Counted from the first letter of the stretch, positions 53,311 through 63,236 are shown. The stretch is DNA of 64,000 nt from Paenibacillus agricola (GCF_011440305.1 NZ_JAAOIW010000006.1:348814-412813); one strand, 5' to 3'. Made by a program: numbers and translations. The notes: a model not told the origin generated them from the sequence alone.

Positions 53311-54926
53311 TCCGTATCATTCTCCTTTTTGTCATGCGGGATATGCTCTCCAGTCTGGCCGCTGTCCTTCATAATTTCATCGGAAAGCTGATCGCCCATT
53401 CGTTTCGAATCTTGGACTGGCATATAGCTTGGGCGGTTTTTATTAAGCCATATAGGGGGACGGACAGCGGTATCCTTCAAATCTGCCACGGACAAGGGGC
53501 CTAGAGGAGAAAGATAAGGAATGCCAAAGGAACGTAGATTGGCCATGTGCCCAATAATGACCATCAAAGTGATCATAATGCCAAACATGCCAAAGATAGA
53601 GGCGGCAATAATGATCGGGAAACGCAACATGCGGATGGCAATAGCTCCGTTAAAGCGCGGGATCGTGAACGAGGCAATCCCTGTAAGCGAAACGATGATA
53701 ACCATCGGTGCCGAGACGATTCCAGCCTGTACAGCGGCCTGCCCGACTACTAAGGCGCCCAGAATACTGACGGCAGACCCTATTGTTTTCGGCAGCCGGA
53801 TTCCGGCTTCGCGGAGCGCTTCGAACGTGACCTCCATGATCAAGGCTTCAACAACGGCCGGGAAGGGGATGGCTTCTCTAGCCGCGGCAACCGACAGCAG
53901 CAGCGAGGTTGGCAGCAAATCCTGATGAAAGGTAGTAATAGCTACATACAAACCAGGGGTTAGTAAGGATATGATCAGAAAAAAATAACGTAACAAACGG
54001 ATAAGCGAGGAAATCTGGAATCGCTCATAATAATCCTCGCTTGATTGCAGGATATCGGTAAACACGAACGGAACCAGCAGCGCGAAGGGGGTTCCGTCTA
54101 CAAGGATGCCTACCTTTCCCTGCAGCAAAGCAGCGGCAACCATATCGGGCCGCTCGGTGTATTGAATTTGCGGAAAAGGCGAGTAGGTAGAATCCTGGAT
54201 AAACTCCTCGATATAACCTGAATCCAGTACCGCATCAACATCGATCTTTTCCATCCGGCCTAGCACTTCTTTGACTATAGCCGGGTCCACGATATCGTCC
54301 ATATATGTGATGACCGTGCTGGTGTTGCTTTCGCGGCCAATCGTCATATGCTTCATCTTCAAATGGGGTGTTTTCAGCTTGCGGCGAATCATCGAAGTAT
54401 TGGTGCGCAAGTTTTCGACAAAGCCTTCGCGCGGGCCACGGACGACCGATTCGGTCTCCGGTTCGTTAATGGCGCGTTTTTCCATCCCGCGGATCCCCAT
54501 CAGCAGCGCTTGGTTATTGCCCTCGACGATCAGTCCAGCATCACCGCTCAATACCGATAGCAGCATATCTGAATAGTTATCGGTTTGCTGGGTTTGGCTA
54601 ACAGGCAGCGTCATTTCGATGATTCGATCAAGTAACTGCTCCTTGCCCTCCAGAATCATGAGCGACTTCATCGCCTCGTTAGCAAATTGCGTGTTGACCA
54701 TCCCATCCACGAAAAACAGGATCGCCGAGATGCCGCCCTCAATTTGGAATTCACGGATAACAAAATCCGAGCAGTCGGCAAACAGCTCATTCAAATAGCT
54801 TTTATTTTCCTCTAGGGATAGGAAAACGGGCACGGACTTTAACTCATTAATAAATTGGTACTCAACATTTTTTAGCTTATTGTCCGGTTTTTCCTCCTGC
54901 GGACTTGCTTTACGATCACGACGCAT
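53307..54926 (-). CDS. Spore germination protein, GerA family
   Basis: 539 residues. A soluble N-terminal region of about 290 residues is followed by the GerA membrane domain (PDMVAAALLQGKVGILVDGTPF, LTPGLYVAITTFHQDLLPTS, REAIPFPAVVEALIMEVTFE) with four or five membrane segments. It is a subunit of the germinant receptor. The frame opens at 54953, but AAGGAGGTG is directly before the ATG at 54926. It is the first gene of the operon gerA-gerC-small protein-gerB. The germinant is unknown. Confidence 0.93.
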   Translation of the reverse strand: MRRDRKASPQEEKPDNKLKNVEYQFINELKSVPVFLSLEENKSYLNELFADCSDFVIREFQIEGGISAILFFVDGMVNTQFANEAMKSLMILEGKEQLLDRIIEMTLPVSQTQQTDNYSDMLLSVLSGDAGLIVEGNNQALLMGIRGMEKRAINEPETESVVRGPREGFVENLRTNTSMIRRKLKTPHLKMKHMTIGRESNTSTVITYMDDIVDPAIVKEVLGRMEKIDVDAVLDSGYIEEFIQDSTYSPFPQIQYTERPDMVAAALLQGKVGILVDGTPFALLVPFVFTDILQSSEDYYERFQISSLIRLLRYFFLIISLLTPGLYVAITTFHQDLLPTSLLLSVAAAREAIPFPAVVEALIMEVTFEALREAGIRLPKTIGSAVSILGALVVGQAAVQAGIVSAPMVIIVSLTGIASFTIPRFNGAIAIRMLRFPIIIAASIFGMFGIMITLMVIIGHMANLRSFGIPYLSPLGPLSVADLKDTAVRPPIWLNKNRPSYMPVQDSKRMGDQLSDEIMKDSGQTGEHIPHDKKENDTE

Positions 54927-55115
54927 GCTAACACCTCCTTGCACTCCTTGCATTTCCTATACTGCCAGCTATTGGTGAGCCTCTCCCCTTAGGTTTCCTA
55001 AAAACAAGAAATTTATGTCCACAATTTAAAAGGCTCTGCTGTAGCTGTATAACCCCCTCATGAAAGGCAAAAGATAAGACACACATTTGCGCATGAGAAG
55101 GGAGCGGCGATTTTA

Positions 55116-56579
55116 TTGAAATGGCTGGTTGCCTTGCTGCTGCTATTTATTTTTCAAATATTCACCATTTTGATCATTGAATTTCGAAGGCCCTCCAAAA
55201 CGGTGGCATGGATGTTTATTTTGTTTGTTTTTCCCATCATCGGATTTATTATGTATTACTTCTTGGCCAAAGAATATTCACGCCGCAAAAAAGTGAAACG
55301 GCATCAGCTCCAATACGCTGATGAGCAGGGAAACCAGAAGGAATGGACAGCTAACGGAGGGATAACGAGGGAATCAACGGCCTTCGAAGCCTTTTACAAG
55401 CAAAAACGTTTGTATAACCTGCTTGGCCGGTTTCCGGGCGCACCGTTCACCTGGAATAATAACGTGCGGGTATTAACAAATGCGAAGTCTACTTATTCGG
55501 CTATGCTCGAAGCGATGGAAGGAGCCAAGCAATATATCCATTTTGAAATTTACACCTTCCGCAATGATGGCATTGGCCGTACGTTTCAAGAGCTATTGAT
55601 CCGCAAAGCTAAGCAGGGTGTCAAAGTGCGCTGTATATTTGATGGGATAGGCAGCTATGAATTGCAAGATGCTTTCATTGAACAGTTTCGACGGGGAGGG
55701 GTGGAGATCTATTTGTTCCTGCCGCCACTGATCGCTTTTTTCGACAAGAGGATGAACTATCGAAACCACCGCAGAATAGTCGTGATCGATGGGCATACAG
55801 GGTATTTGGGAGGGCTTAATATAGGGGATGAATATAGAGGAGGCAACCCTAAGCTTGGGTTCTGGAGAGATACCCACTTGGAGCTTATAGGTGACGCTGT
55901 TGGTAGGCTGCAGGCTGTGTTTGCCAGGGACTGGATGTTCGTGAGTGGACAGCAGGTGAGTGAGGGATTGAGCGAAAATAAGGCTGATAGCCCCGATGGC
56001 ATTAACAGGCTTGGCAGTCCACCCCAACATGGCAAGCCCGTCCAAATTATAAGCAGCGGACCTGACGCTAGGCAGGCTACCATCCTGCAAATGTATTTCG
56101 GAGCTATTACCTGTGCGCAGGAGCGGATTTATATCATGACACCTTATTTTATCCCCGATCCCAGCTTAAGAATGGCTCTAAAAACAGCGGCGATTAGCGG
56201 GTTGGAGGTTATTATTCTGTTTCCGTTACTTTCCGATTCTCAAGCTGTTCATTATGCATCGATTTCTTATTTTGAGGAGTTGATGGAGGCGGGGGTACGT
56301 TTTTATGTGTATCAAAAAGGGTTCATGCATGCCAAAGTATTGATCATCGATAATATGTTTGCTTCTGTCGGAAGTGCAAATGTGGATATTCGCAGCTTTT
56401 ACAGTAATTTTGAAATCAATGCACTCTTGTTTGATAAGGAGGCCGTGGAACGGCTCGTTGATGATTTCAACAACGATTTGCAGGACAGTGAGGAATGGGA
56501 GCTCGAAGTCTTCCGGCGACGACCCCGCTTGCATAAAGCCAAAGAAATCGCCGCCAGGCTGCTCTCACCACTTTTTTAA
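55116..56579 (+). CDS. cls: Cardiolipin synthase (phospholipase D family)
   Basis: 487 residues. Two N-terminal membrane segments (about 1-22 and 31-50) lead to two PLD domains. The second HKD motif, HAKVLIIDNMFASVGSANVD, is intact. In the first, NHRRIVVIDG, the Lys of HxK is Arg, a single-base change. The enzyme condenses two phosphatidylglycerol molecules to cardiolipin. It starts at TTG with GAAGGGAG 11 bases before. The gene lies alone, convergent with ligD. Confidence 0.92.
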   Translation: MKWLVALLLLFIFQIFTILIIEFRRPSKTVAWMFILFVFPIIGFIMYYFLAKEYSRRKKVKRHQLQYADEQGNQKEWTANGGITRESTAFEAFYKQKRLYNLLGRFPGAPFTWNNNVRVLTNAKSTYSAMLEAMEGAKQYIHFEIYTFRNDGIGRTFQELLIRKAKQGVKVRCIFDGIGSYELQDAFIEQFRRGGVEIYLFLPPLIAFFDKRMNYRNHRRIVVIDGHTGYLGGLNIGDEYRGGNPKLGFWRDTHLELIGDAVGRLQAVFARDWMFVSGQQVSEGLSENKADSPDGINRLGSPPQHGKPVQIISSGPDARQATILQMYFGAITCAQERIYIMTPYFIPDPSLRMALKTAAISGLEVIILFPLLSDSQAVHYASISYFEELMEAGVRFYVYQKGFMHAKVLIIDNMFASVGSANVDIRSFYSNFEINALLFDKEAVERLVDDFNNDLQDSEEWELEVFRRRPRLHKAKEIAARLLSPLF

Positions 56580-56607
56580 CTGTTTTAGCTATGTGAGGCC
56601 ATCCTTG

Positions 56608-57525
56608 CTATGTGAAGCCCTTCAGATTGACTATTTTGGGATGCCTCAGCTGTCCGGCAGAAGTGACTTCGAGTCCAGTAACCGTGCACGTATAGGGAGC
56701 CTTCAGCCATAAAATATGCTCGCGCTTGAGCTCCGCCGGCAGCTTGTCGAATAGCGGAACCCCGCTTTCCTGCCCAAGCCCCTCCTGAAGAAGCCTCGTT
56801 TTCATCGGCTGGTCTAGGCCGAGAGAGACGCGACCGAACAAGGTGGCGTCCTTCATCATGAGCAGGCTTGCCACCTGGCCGCCGCGGATTATCAAGCCCG
56901 GAATGAGGACGTCGAAGAGCAGTGCCGTTTTTTTCTTGTACCAATCCTTATGCTTCTTGGCTTCGCGGTAAGGGCTGGACAAGCGCTTGCCAACAATCCC
57001 TTCCCATCCGGCAGCCTCGACCCACTTCCACAACGAGTCCCGGTCTGTGAACATATCTGTCACGAACAAGTTGGGAAGCTTCTCAGGCAGCAATTGCTGC
57101 AGTCTGCGATAACGCTCCTGATAAGGGAGCGAACGTAAGTCCTCGCCGTTCCAATACAGCAAATCAAACAACACATACAGGAATTGGTTCTCCGTCCGAT
57201 TGCCAACCTTAATGGAGCGAGAGCGCTCTCGCTGCAGGATGAGCGCGAAATTTGGCCGCTGCTTGCTGGAATCAAACATGACGGCTTCTCCATCCAAAAC
57301 ATATTCTCTCGCATTGGCTTCGAGGGCTTGCAAAGCTTGTACCGCTTCTGGATAAAGCGAGGTTTTGTCCAGCATCTGCCTGGAAAACAAGTCGATCCTG
57401 CCATTCTCTAAACGGGATAGCAGCCTTACGCCATCCCATTTGAGTTGGTAGCCCCAATCGGCTCCCACTGGCAGCTCGTCAGCTATGATGGGTGCCATGG
57501 GCTCTTGGGGCAGTGGGATCGTCAT
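56608..57525 (-). CDS. ligD: ATP-dependent DNA ligase of the NHEJ system, ligase domain only
   Basis: 305 residues: an adenylation domain with the nucleophile Lys in KWDGVR (about residue 29), YVLFDLLYWNG, the motif EGIVGKRLSSPY, and a C-terminal OB-fold. It works with Ku in non-homologous end joining in spores and stationary cells. LigD of B. subtilis has about 610 residues with a polymerase domain; none is here, and the next gene starts right behind. The start overlaps the end of ku by 4 bp. Confidence 0.92.
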   Translation of the reverse strand: MTIPLPQEPMAPIIADELPVGADWGYQLKWDGVRLLSRLENGRIDLFSRQMLDKTSLYPEAVQALQALEANAREYVLDGEAVMFDSSKQRPNFALILQRERSRSIKVGNRTENQFLYVLFDLLYWNGEDLRSLPYQERYRRLQQLLPEKLPNLFVTDMFTDRDSLWKWVEAAGWEGIVGKRLSSPYREAKKHKDWYKKKTALLFDVLIPGLIIRGGQVASLLMMKDATLFGRVSLGLDQPMKTRLLQEGLGQESGVPLFDKLPAELKREHILWLKAPYTCTVTGLEVTSAGQLRHPKIVNLKGFT

Positions 57526-58373
57526 GACACTGTTTCCTTGGCTTTATTAGTTCGCTTAGTTTTGGGTGAGCTGGCTTTGCTGCTGTCAGATGATCCTTGA
57601 GCAATCGGTTTCGTTGCTTCCAAGCTGGCCTGCAGGGCGGACATCAGGTCGATCACATTGGTTCTATGCGGCTCCGGTGCGACACTAATCTCGCGTCCAT
57701 TTACCTTTTGCTCAATCGCTTGCAGCAGGGAAGACCTGTAATCATCCTTATACGATTCCGGGGTAAACGGTGTGGTAAGCTGGTCGATCAGCATCTTGGC
57801 CATCTGCAGCTCCTTATCGTTCACATTGCTTTGCTCCGGCAGATTAGGTACCTGCTCGACCGAACGGATTTCATCTGGATAAAATATCGTCTCCATTGCG
57901 ATACAATTATCAATAACCCTTATAGCGGCGAGGCTGCTTTTGGAGCGGATTGATACCTTGGCAATGCCAATCTTGCCCGTTTGCTTCATGGCCTCCAGCA
58001 GCAAGTTATAAGCATTTGCGCCCGTCTCGTTGGGAGCCAAATAATACGTTTTCTGAAAATAAATCGGGTCAATATCCGTCAGCTGCACAAAATCAAGAAT
58101 TTTGATCTCCTTGTTCACTTCGCCATTTAGCTTTTCTAATTCATCCTTCTCAAATAAAACGAACGCTCCCGGCTCATATTCATACCCTCGGGAAATTTCC
58201 TCCCATTCCACCTCACGCTCACAGGTCAAGCATTTGCGCACAAAATTAAGCGGTGTCGAACAGTCCTTATGAATATATCGCATTGAAATATCTTTATCCT
58301 CCGTCGCCGAAAACATTTTGACAGGAACATGGACCAGCCCAAAGCTGATCGCGCCTTTCCATACTGTATGCAT
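57522..58373 (-). CDS. ku: Non-homologous end joining protein Ku
   Basis: 283 residues with the Ku core (MHTVWKGAISFGLVHVPVKMFSATE, then IRYIHKDCSTPLNF-like zinc-ribbon region with RKCLTCEREVEW). The C-terminal tail is basic and Ser/Lys-rich. It binds DNA ends and recruits the ligase encoded next. AAGGAGGAA precedes the ATG. In spore formers, ku and ligD are often under forespore control; no promoter was called here. Confidence 0.95.
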   Translation of the reverse strand: MHTVWKGAISFGLVHVPVKMFSATEDKDISMRYIHKDCSTPLNFVRKCLTCEREVEWEEISRGYEYEPGAFVLFEKDELEKLNGEVNKEIKILDFVQLTDIDPIYFQKTYYLAPNETGANAYNLLLEAMKQTGKIGIAKVSIRSKSSLAAIRVIDNCIAMETIFYPDEIRSVEQVPNLPEQSNVNDKELQMAKMLIDQLTTPFTPESYKDDYRSSLLQAIEQKVNGREISVAPEPHRTNVIDLMSALQASLEATKPIAQGSSDSSKASSPKTKRTNKAKETVS

Positions 58374-58644
58374 CTTTATTCCTCCTTAATAAGTTTCTGC
58401 AGATTTTGTAGGCATACTTATCATTCCTTCTCCTTTATCCTATGCAGGACAGGTATACCTTTATAAGTAGTATTTCCAAATTCACAAGCAGATATGAATG
58501 ATCTGAGGGCTTAAAAGGCATGCTAACAACGAAAAACACAAAAAAATTATGGCATTACATGCTGCGATCGCCCGGTTTTCATCAAACAACGTTTTTTAAA
58601 TAAGACCAATTCATAAAATCTATTCACCTGTGGAGGAAACAAGT

Positions 58645-58932
58645 ATGAATAAACATGCGAAATCAAATGAACCCAAACCCAATGAACCAACAATGAACAA
58701 TGTAAACGCAGAAGCCAATTGTGATCCAGAAGCAGACGCGGCTTCACCTGCTGCTTGTATGGATCACCAAGGCCGTGCAGAATATTTCATGGATATCGAC
58801 CGCATGGTAAATGAAGGCTTGGGCGGTGGTAACGTCACTTATAGCAATGGGCTCATCGAAGAAACAACCACTGACACGATGAACGATCCCGAATCCATCA
58901 TTGATAATGAGTCTGAGACTACGAACGAATGA
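58645..58932 (+). CDS. Small acidic hypothetical protein
   Basis: 95 residues, rich in Asn, Glu, Asp and Thr, with no membrane segment. A central conserved-looking part reads DRMVNEGLGGGNVTYSNG. TGGAGGAAAC precedes the ATG; a GTG at 58630 is in frame. I do not recognise the family. A short, acidic, Asn-rich protein near ku may be spore-related, but that is a guess. Confidence 0.6.
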   Translation: MNKHAKSNEPKPNEPTMNNVNAEANCDPEADAASPAACMDHQGRAEYFMDIDRMVNEGLGGGNVTYSNGLIEETTTDTMNDPESIIDNESETTNE

Positions 58933-59246
58933 TACTTGCACGCGCCCAAGCCACCTGCGGGACAATTCGTCCGAACCAAGCTATCCCGCGCCCGCCTATG
59001 CATCCTATGCCTTAAGTAAATGATGTTCCATCGGAACAAATGACCCTAAGCACGTAACCAAGCGTTCCGCAGGGACGAAAGCGTCCCGAGAACGCCGCAG
59101 CCACACCACGCTCCAAGGGAGTCCAGAGGGCAGAGCCCTTTGGGTCCCTCCCTTGTAGGGAGGGTGGGGAGGGTATCACAACGCTGTTGCGACAAACATT
59201 GTAGAGGGATATAATAGGGGGAAACCAATTCGGAGGCGGTTAAACG
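58933..59246. other. GC-rich intergenic region with a short hairpin
   Basis: No gene is seen in these 314 bases. CCCTCCC (59146-59152) pairs with GGGAGGG (59158-59164) around a 5-base loop. The T-run expected of a terminator is missing. The thiL ribosome binding site GGAGGCGG is near the right end. Confidence 0.6.
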
Positions 59247-60293
59247 TTGAGTTCCTTGGACGAATTTGCACTTATACGGCGTTTGACGGACGGTAAGCAG
59301 TCGGTTGCTTTTCAACAGGCTTGTGGGGTGGACAAAGGCATTGGAGACGATGCGGCAGTAGCCTATTTAGCACCAGGCTGCCAACTTGTCATGACCTGTG
59401 ATACGATGACGGAATCGATTCATTTCCAAGCCCATACAATGCGAGACAGCGATATTGGTTATAAAGCAATGGCCGCGGCGATCAGCGATATTGCGGCAAT
59501 GGGGGCGATCCCTCGCTATGCGTTAATAGCATTAAGTTTTCCCAAGGAGATGTCCCAGCACAAGCTTGAAGCAGTGTATCAAGGCTTATATGATTGTGCT
59601 AATCGTTGGAGTGTTGTGGTTGTTGGTGGCGACACCACTTCTTGTATCGGCGGTTTAACAGTAACTGTAACCGTTATCGGGGAAGTGCAGGAGGGCCGGG
59701 CGTTACTGCGTTCTACGGCAAAAACTGGCGATGTGGTGTTCGCGACTGGGGAGCTAGGCTGTTCAGCAGCAGGTTTGGATTATTTGCTAAAGCAGGCACT
59801 GCCGGCGGACCAATGGCCAGATGTCGAGGATGGCTCCTCGGAAGCTCGATTAATCGCTGCCCATTGTAGGCCCCAGCCCCAGGTGGATGCAGGACAATTT
59901 CTGCAGCAATCCCAGGTGTGTGGAGCCTTAAATGATGTAAGTGATGGGCTTGCCAGCGAAGCATGGGAAATTTCGGAGGCTTCAGGAGTGGGAATCGACT
60001 TGATTGAAGACCGTATTCCTATTGCGGATGAGCTCATGGCTTATGCCATCAGGACGGAGAAGGATCCGCTGGATTATATTCTTTATGGTGGTGAGGATTA
60101 CCACCTGATCGGTACAATGCAGGCTGAGCATGTGATTGACATGCAGATTAAATTCAAGGCAGCTGGATTAACGCTTTATATTATCGGTTATGTCAATGCC
60201 GAGAATTCAGGTGTACGCCTTGTCCAAAGCAGCGGCTACGTCGTTCCGATTGCCAAACAAGGCTATAATCACTTCGGAAAGGACCTGAGTTGA
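59247..60293 (+). CDS. thiL: Thiamine-monophosphate kinase
   Basis: 348 residues from a TTG start with GGAGGCGG just before. The family opening DEFALIRRL and GIGDDAAV, the TMTESIHF stretch and GGDTT near 127 are present. It phosphorylates thiamine monophosphate to thiamine diphosphate using ATP. It heads the operon thiL-tsaE-tsaB-rimI-tsaD, an order common in Bacilli. Confidence 0.95.
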   Translation: MSSLDEFALIRRLTDGKQSVAFQQACGVDKGIGDDAAVAYLAPGCQLVMTCDTMTESIHFQAHTMRDSDIGYKAMAAAISDIAAMGAIPRYALIALSFPKEMSQHKLEAVYQGLYDCANRWSVVVVGGDTTSCIGGLTVTVTVIGEVQEGRALLRSTAKTGDVVFATGELGCSAAGLDYLLKQALPADQWPDVEDGSSEARLIAAHCRPQPQVDAGQFLQQSQVCGALNDVSDGLASEAWEISEASGVGIDLIEDRIPIADELMAYAIRTEKDPLDYILYGGEDYHLIGTMQAEHVIDMQIKFKAAGLTLYIIGYVNAENSGVRLVQSSGYVVPIAKQGYNHFGKDLS

Positions 60294-60778
60294 TGCCACA
60301 GGTGGTCACGTATACGTATCAGGCGTTAAGTTTGGAACAAACCGCTGTCCTTGCAGGTAGTCTTGCTAGACAGTTTCAGCCTGGTACAGTCGTCACGCTG
60401 GATGGGGAGCTGGGTGCGGGCAAAACGGCATTTTCACAGGCCATAGCCAAGTCGCTAGGGGTGCAGGGAATTGTGAACAGCCCTACTTTTACACTTATTA
60501 AAGAATATGAAGGGGAGAAGCTCCCTTTTTATCATATGGATGTATACCGTCTTTCCATGGAAGAGGCGGATGAGCTCGGTCTGGACGATTATTTTTTTGG
60601 GGCGGGAGTCACTTTAATAGAATGGTCGTCGTTGATAGGGGAGCTTTTGCCTGCAAATCGCTTGTCCGTTACCATTGAGCATTGTGGGGAGAACGCACGT
60701 ATTTTCAGGTTAACTCCACATGGCGACCCTTACAAGCAATGGTGCGAGCACCTAAAGGAGAACGAAATCTTATTATGA
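60293..60778 (+). CDS. tsaE: tRNA threonylcarbamoyladenosine biosynthesis protein TsaE
   Basis: 161 residues with a P-loop GELGAGKT near 40 and VNSPTF and VYRL motifs. It is the ATPase that drives the TsaB-TsaD complex for t6A synthesis at position 37 of tRNAs reading ANN codons. The ATG overlaps the thiL stop; a TTG one codon earlier is in frame. Confidence 0.95.
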   Translation: MPQVVTYTYQALSLEQTAVLAGSLARQFQPGTVVTLDGELGAGKTAFSQAIAKSLGVQGIVNSPTFTLIKEYEGEKLPFYHMDVYRLSMEEADELGLDDYFFGAGVTLIEWSSLIGELLPANRLSVTIEHCGENARIFRLTPHGDPYKQWCEHLKENEILL

Positions 60779-61611
60779 ACAGCGAAAATAAACAGGGTAT
60801 AGTGTTAGCTATTGATACGTCTACGAGCTCGATGTCAGTCGCTTTAACCCGCAATGGTGAGCTGTTGGACGAGCTTAATTCTACAGCCGAACGCAATCAT
60901 TCTATTCATTTGATGCCCCATATTCAGCAGGTGCTTGGTTCCGCAGGGCTACATACACGCGATATTGATGCTTTTGCGGTGGGGGTTGGACCTGGATCTT
61001 ACACTGGCGTCAGAATAGGCGTTACAGTTGCCAAAACCTTGGCTTGGGCTCATCGCAAAATATTACTGGGAGTATCAAGCCTCGAAGCACTTGCTTTAGG
61101 CGGTTTACAAGCCAGTCTAGCAGATTCATCAACTAATTCTACACCTGCTAGACTTTCAGGGTTAGCCCGAATAGGCGAGCCTAACAAAAAAATTTGGGTA
61201 GTGCCTATGTTTGAGGCGCGCAGGGGGCAAGCTTTCACCTCGTTGTATCAAGCTCAAAACCAGGCTCCTACCCAGCAATGGTCTTGTCTGGCACCCGATG
61301 GAATTCGATTAATGGCAGGCTGGGCTAAGCAATTGTTGGAGCTGGCTTTGGATGAAAAAGGTACAGGTTCAAAGCCAGACCAAATTCTTTTTATAGGTGA
61401 AACAGGGATGCATGAGGAAACAATTCATGATTTTTGCCAAAGCTGGTCGGGTACTGCCGAGATCGTAAACTATGAAATGAGAGCACGCCATATCGCGGAC
61501 TTGGGGCTTAACCAATGGCAGCAGGGCATAATTAGCAAGCCGCATGACTTGGTTCCTAACTACACGCAGCTAACGGAAGCTGAGGTCAAATGGGAAGCCC
61601 AAAAATCGTAA
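60775..61611 (+). CDS. tsaB: tRNA threonylcarbamoyladenosine biosynthesis protein TsaB
   Basis: 278 residues of the TsaB family: the opening LAIDTSTSSMSVAL and VGPGSYTGVRIG are the family signatures. It is the inactive-kinase-fold partner of TsaD. The start ATG overlaps the tsaE stop. It is longer than the E. coli protein because of an insert rich in Ser, Thr and Ala near 125-140. Confidence 0.95.
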   Translation: MNSENKQGIVLAIDTSTSSMSVALTRNGELLDELNSTAERNHSIHLMPHIQQVLGSAGLHTRDIDAFAVGVGPGSYTGVRIGVTVAKTLAWAHRKILLGVSSLEALALGGLQASLADSSTNSTPARLSGLARIGEPNKKIWVVPMFEARRGQAFTSLYQAQNQAPTQQWSCLAPDGIRLMAGWAKQLLELALDEKGTGSKPDQILFIGETGMHEETIHDFCQSWSGTAEIVNYEMRARHIADLGLNQWQQGIISKPHDLVPNYTQLTEAEVKWEAQKS

Positions 61612-61626
61612 GGGGAGAAATGACAA

Positions 61627-62139
61627 GTGAATCTTAGCGAACAGACGGATATTCTCGGACCATTGGAGTTTCGCTCCATGCTTCTAGAGGATATTCCTGC
61701 CATTTGTGAGATTGAACAGGAATCGTTCACCACACCGTGGACTTCAGCTGCTTTTTATAATGAATTGACCAATAATCAGTTTGCCCGTTATATGGTAATG
61801 GAATATGCGGATGAAGTTATTGGTTATGGTGGCATGTGGATTATTATCGATGAGGCCCATATTACCAATATTGCAGTTAGGGAAAAATACCGTGGTAAGA
61901 AGCTCGGCGAGCGGCTATTGCGGGAAATGCAGCTAACAGCAGGTTTTTTTGGAGCTGCACGAATGACGCTGGAGGTACGGCCGTCCAACCGTGTAGCGCA
62001 AGGGCTTTATGAAAAGCTGGGCTTTTATGGGGTAGGTGTACGCCGTGGTTATTACACCGACAATCGCGAGGATGCGATTATTATGTGGGCAGACCTGCCT
62101 GAATATCAAATACCTCCAAAAACAAATACAGGGGAATAA
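61627..62139 (+). CDS. rimI: Ribosomal-protein-alanine N-acetyltransferase RimI
   Basis: 170 residues of the GNAT family. The acetyl-CoA loop reads VREKYRGKKLGERLL, and the end of the domain has NRVAQGLYEKLGFYGVGVRRGYY. It acetylates the N-terminal residue of ribosomal protein S18 in E. coli; here the assignment is based on family and neighbours. The start is GTG with GGGGAGA upstream. Confidence 0.92.
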   Translation: MNLSEQTDILGPLEFRSMLLEDIPAICEIEQESFTTPWTSAAFYNELTNNQFARYMVMEYADEVIGYGGMWIIIDEAHITNIAVREKYRGKKLGERLLREMQLTAGFFGAARMTLEVRPSNRVAQGLYEKLGFYGVGVRRGYYTDNREDAIIMWADLPEYQIPPKTNTGE

Positions 62140-62141
62140 AA

Positions 62142-63236
62142 ATGAACAGCGACGAAACAGGCGATAAAATAACGATTAGCAACGAAGCATTGGACAGCCC
62201 AATGGTTTCCAACCCGAATAAGCCCTTATATATATTAGCGATCGAAACCAGCTGTGATGAAACCGCTGTAGCCATCGTTGAAAATGGGACAACCATCAGA
62301 GCCAATGTAGTATCCAGCCAAATTGAAGTCCATCAGCGTTTCGGCGGCGTTGTTCCTGAGCTGGCTTCACGCAAGCATGTAGAAAGTATTACATGGATTA
62401 TAGAAGAAGCACTGGAGCAATCAGGCTTGGAGCCCCACGACTTGTCTGCTATTGCAGTAACACAGGGTCCCGGATTAATCGGCGCTTTGCTGGTCGGCGT
62501 TGTGGCAGCGAAGGCACTTGCTTATGCATGGGAACTTCCTTTGATAGCTGTCCATCATATAGCCGGCCATATTTACGCAAACCAGCTTGTGCACAAACTG
62601 CAATATCCTTTGATTTCTCTTGTTGTTTCTGGTGGGCATACCGAATTGGTATATATTGAAGCTGAAGGTGTGTTTCGGATTATCGGACAGACCCGAGATG
62701 ATGCTGCAGGCGAGGCCTATGATAAAATCGCGCGCGCATTAAAGTTGCCTTATCCCGGCGGACCTTATATTGACAGGCTTGCCCAAGAGGAAGGCGCAGC
62801 ATTGCCACTTCCTCGTGCTTGGCTGGAGCCGGACTCTTACGACTTCAGCTTTAGCGGATTGAAATCCGCGGTGCTCTCTGCGTTGAATCAAGCCAATATG
62901 AAGGGGCAGCCGCTGGTTCCCCAAGTGGTGGCCAAAGGCTTCCAAGACTCCGTTGTCGAAGTCTTGGTCGAGAAGGCACTTCGCGCCGTGAAAGCCTACG
63001 GAGCGAAGCAATTGCTATTAGCGGGTGGTGTCGCCGCTAATCAAGGGCTACGGCAGCAGCTGGCTGCTCGTTGTGCGGCAGCAAACGTGCCGCTGCTAGC
63101 GCCGCCGCTTAGCCTGTGCACGGACAATGCGGCAATGATCGCTGCCGCCGCATTCCTCAAGCTGCAGCGCGGCCAGTTTTCGTCGCTCGATTTTAAAGCA
63201 GAGCCTCTGCTCAAGCTCGAAGAGTGGTCTGTGTAG
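62142..63236 (+). CDS. tsaD: tRNA N6-adenosine threonylcarbamoyltransferase TsaD
   Basis: 364 residues of the Kae1/TsaD family. The opening LAIETSCDETAVAIVENG and the metal-binding HHIAGHIYAN are present. It transfers the threonylcarbamoyl group to A37 of tRNA in a complex with TsaB and TsaE. It starts 2 bp after rimI with GGGGAA before the ATG and is the last gene of the operon. The N-terminus has about 30 extra residues. Confidence 0.96.
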   Translation: MNSDETGDKITISNEALDSPMVSNPNKPLYILAIETSCDETAVAIVENGTTIRANVVSSQIEVHQRFGGVVPELASRKHVESITWIIEEALEQSGLEPHDLSAIAVTQGPGLIGALLVGVVAAKALAYAWELPLIAVHHIAGHIYANQLVHKLQYPLISLVVSGGHTELVYIEAEGVFRIIGQTRDDAAGEAYDKIARALKLPYPGGPYIDRLAQEEGAALPLPRAWLEPDSYDFSFSGLKSAVLSALNQANMKGQPLVPQVVAKGFQDSVVEVLVEKALRAVKAYGAKQLLLAGGVAANQGLRQQLAARCAAANVPLLAPPLSLCTDNAAMIAAAAFLKLQRGQFSSLDFKAEPLLKLEEWSV

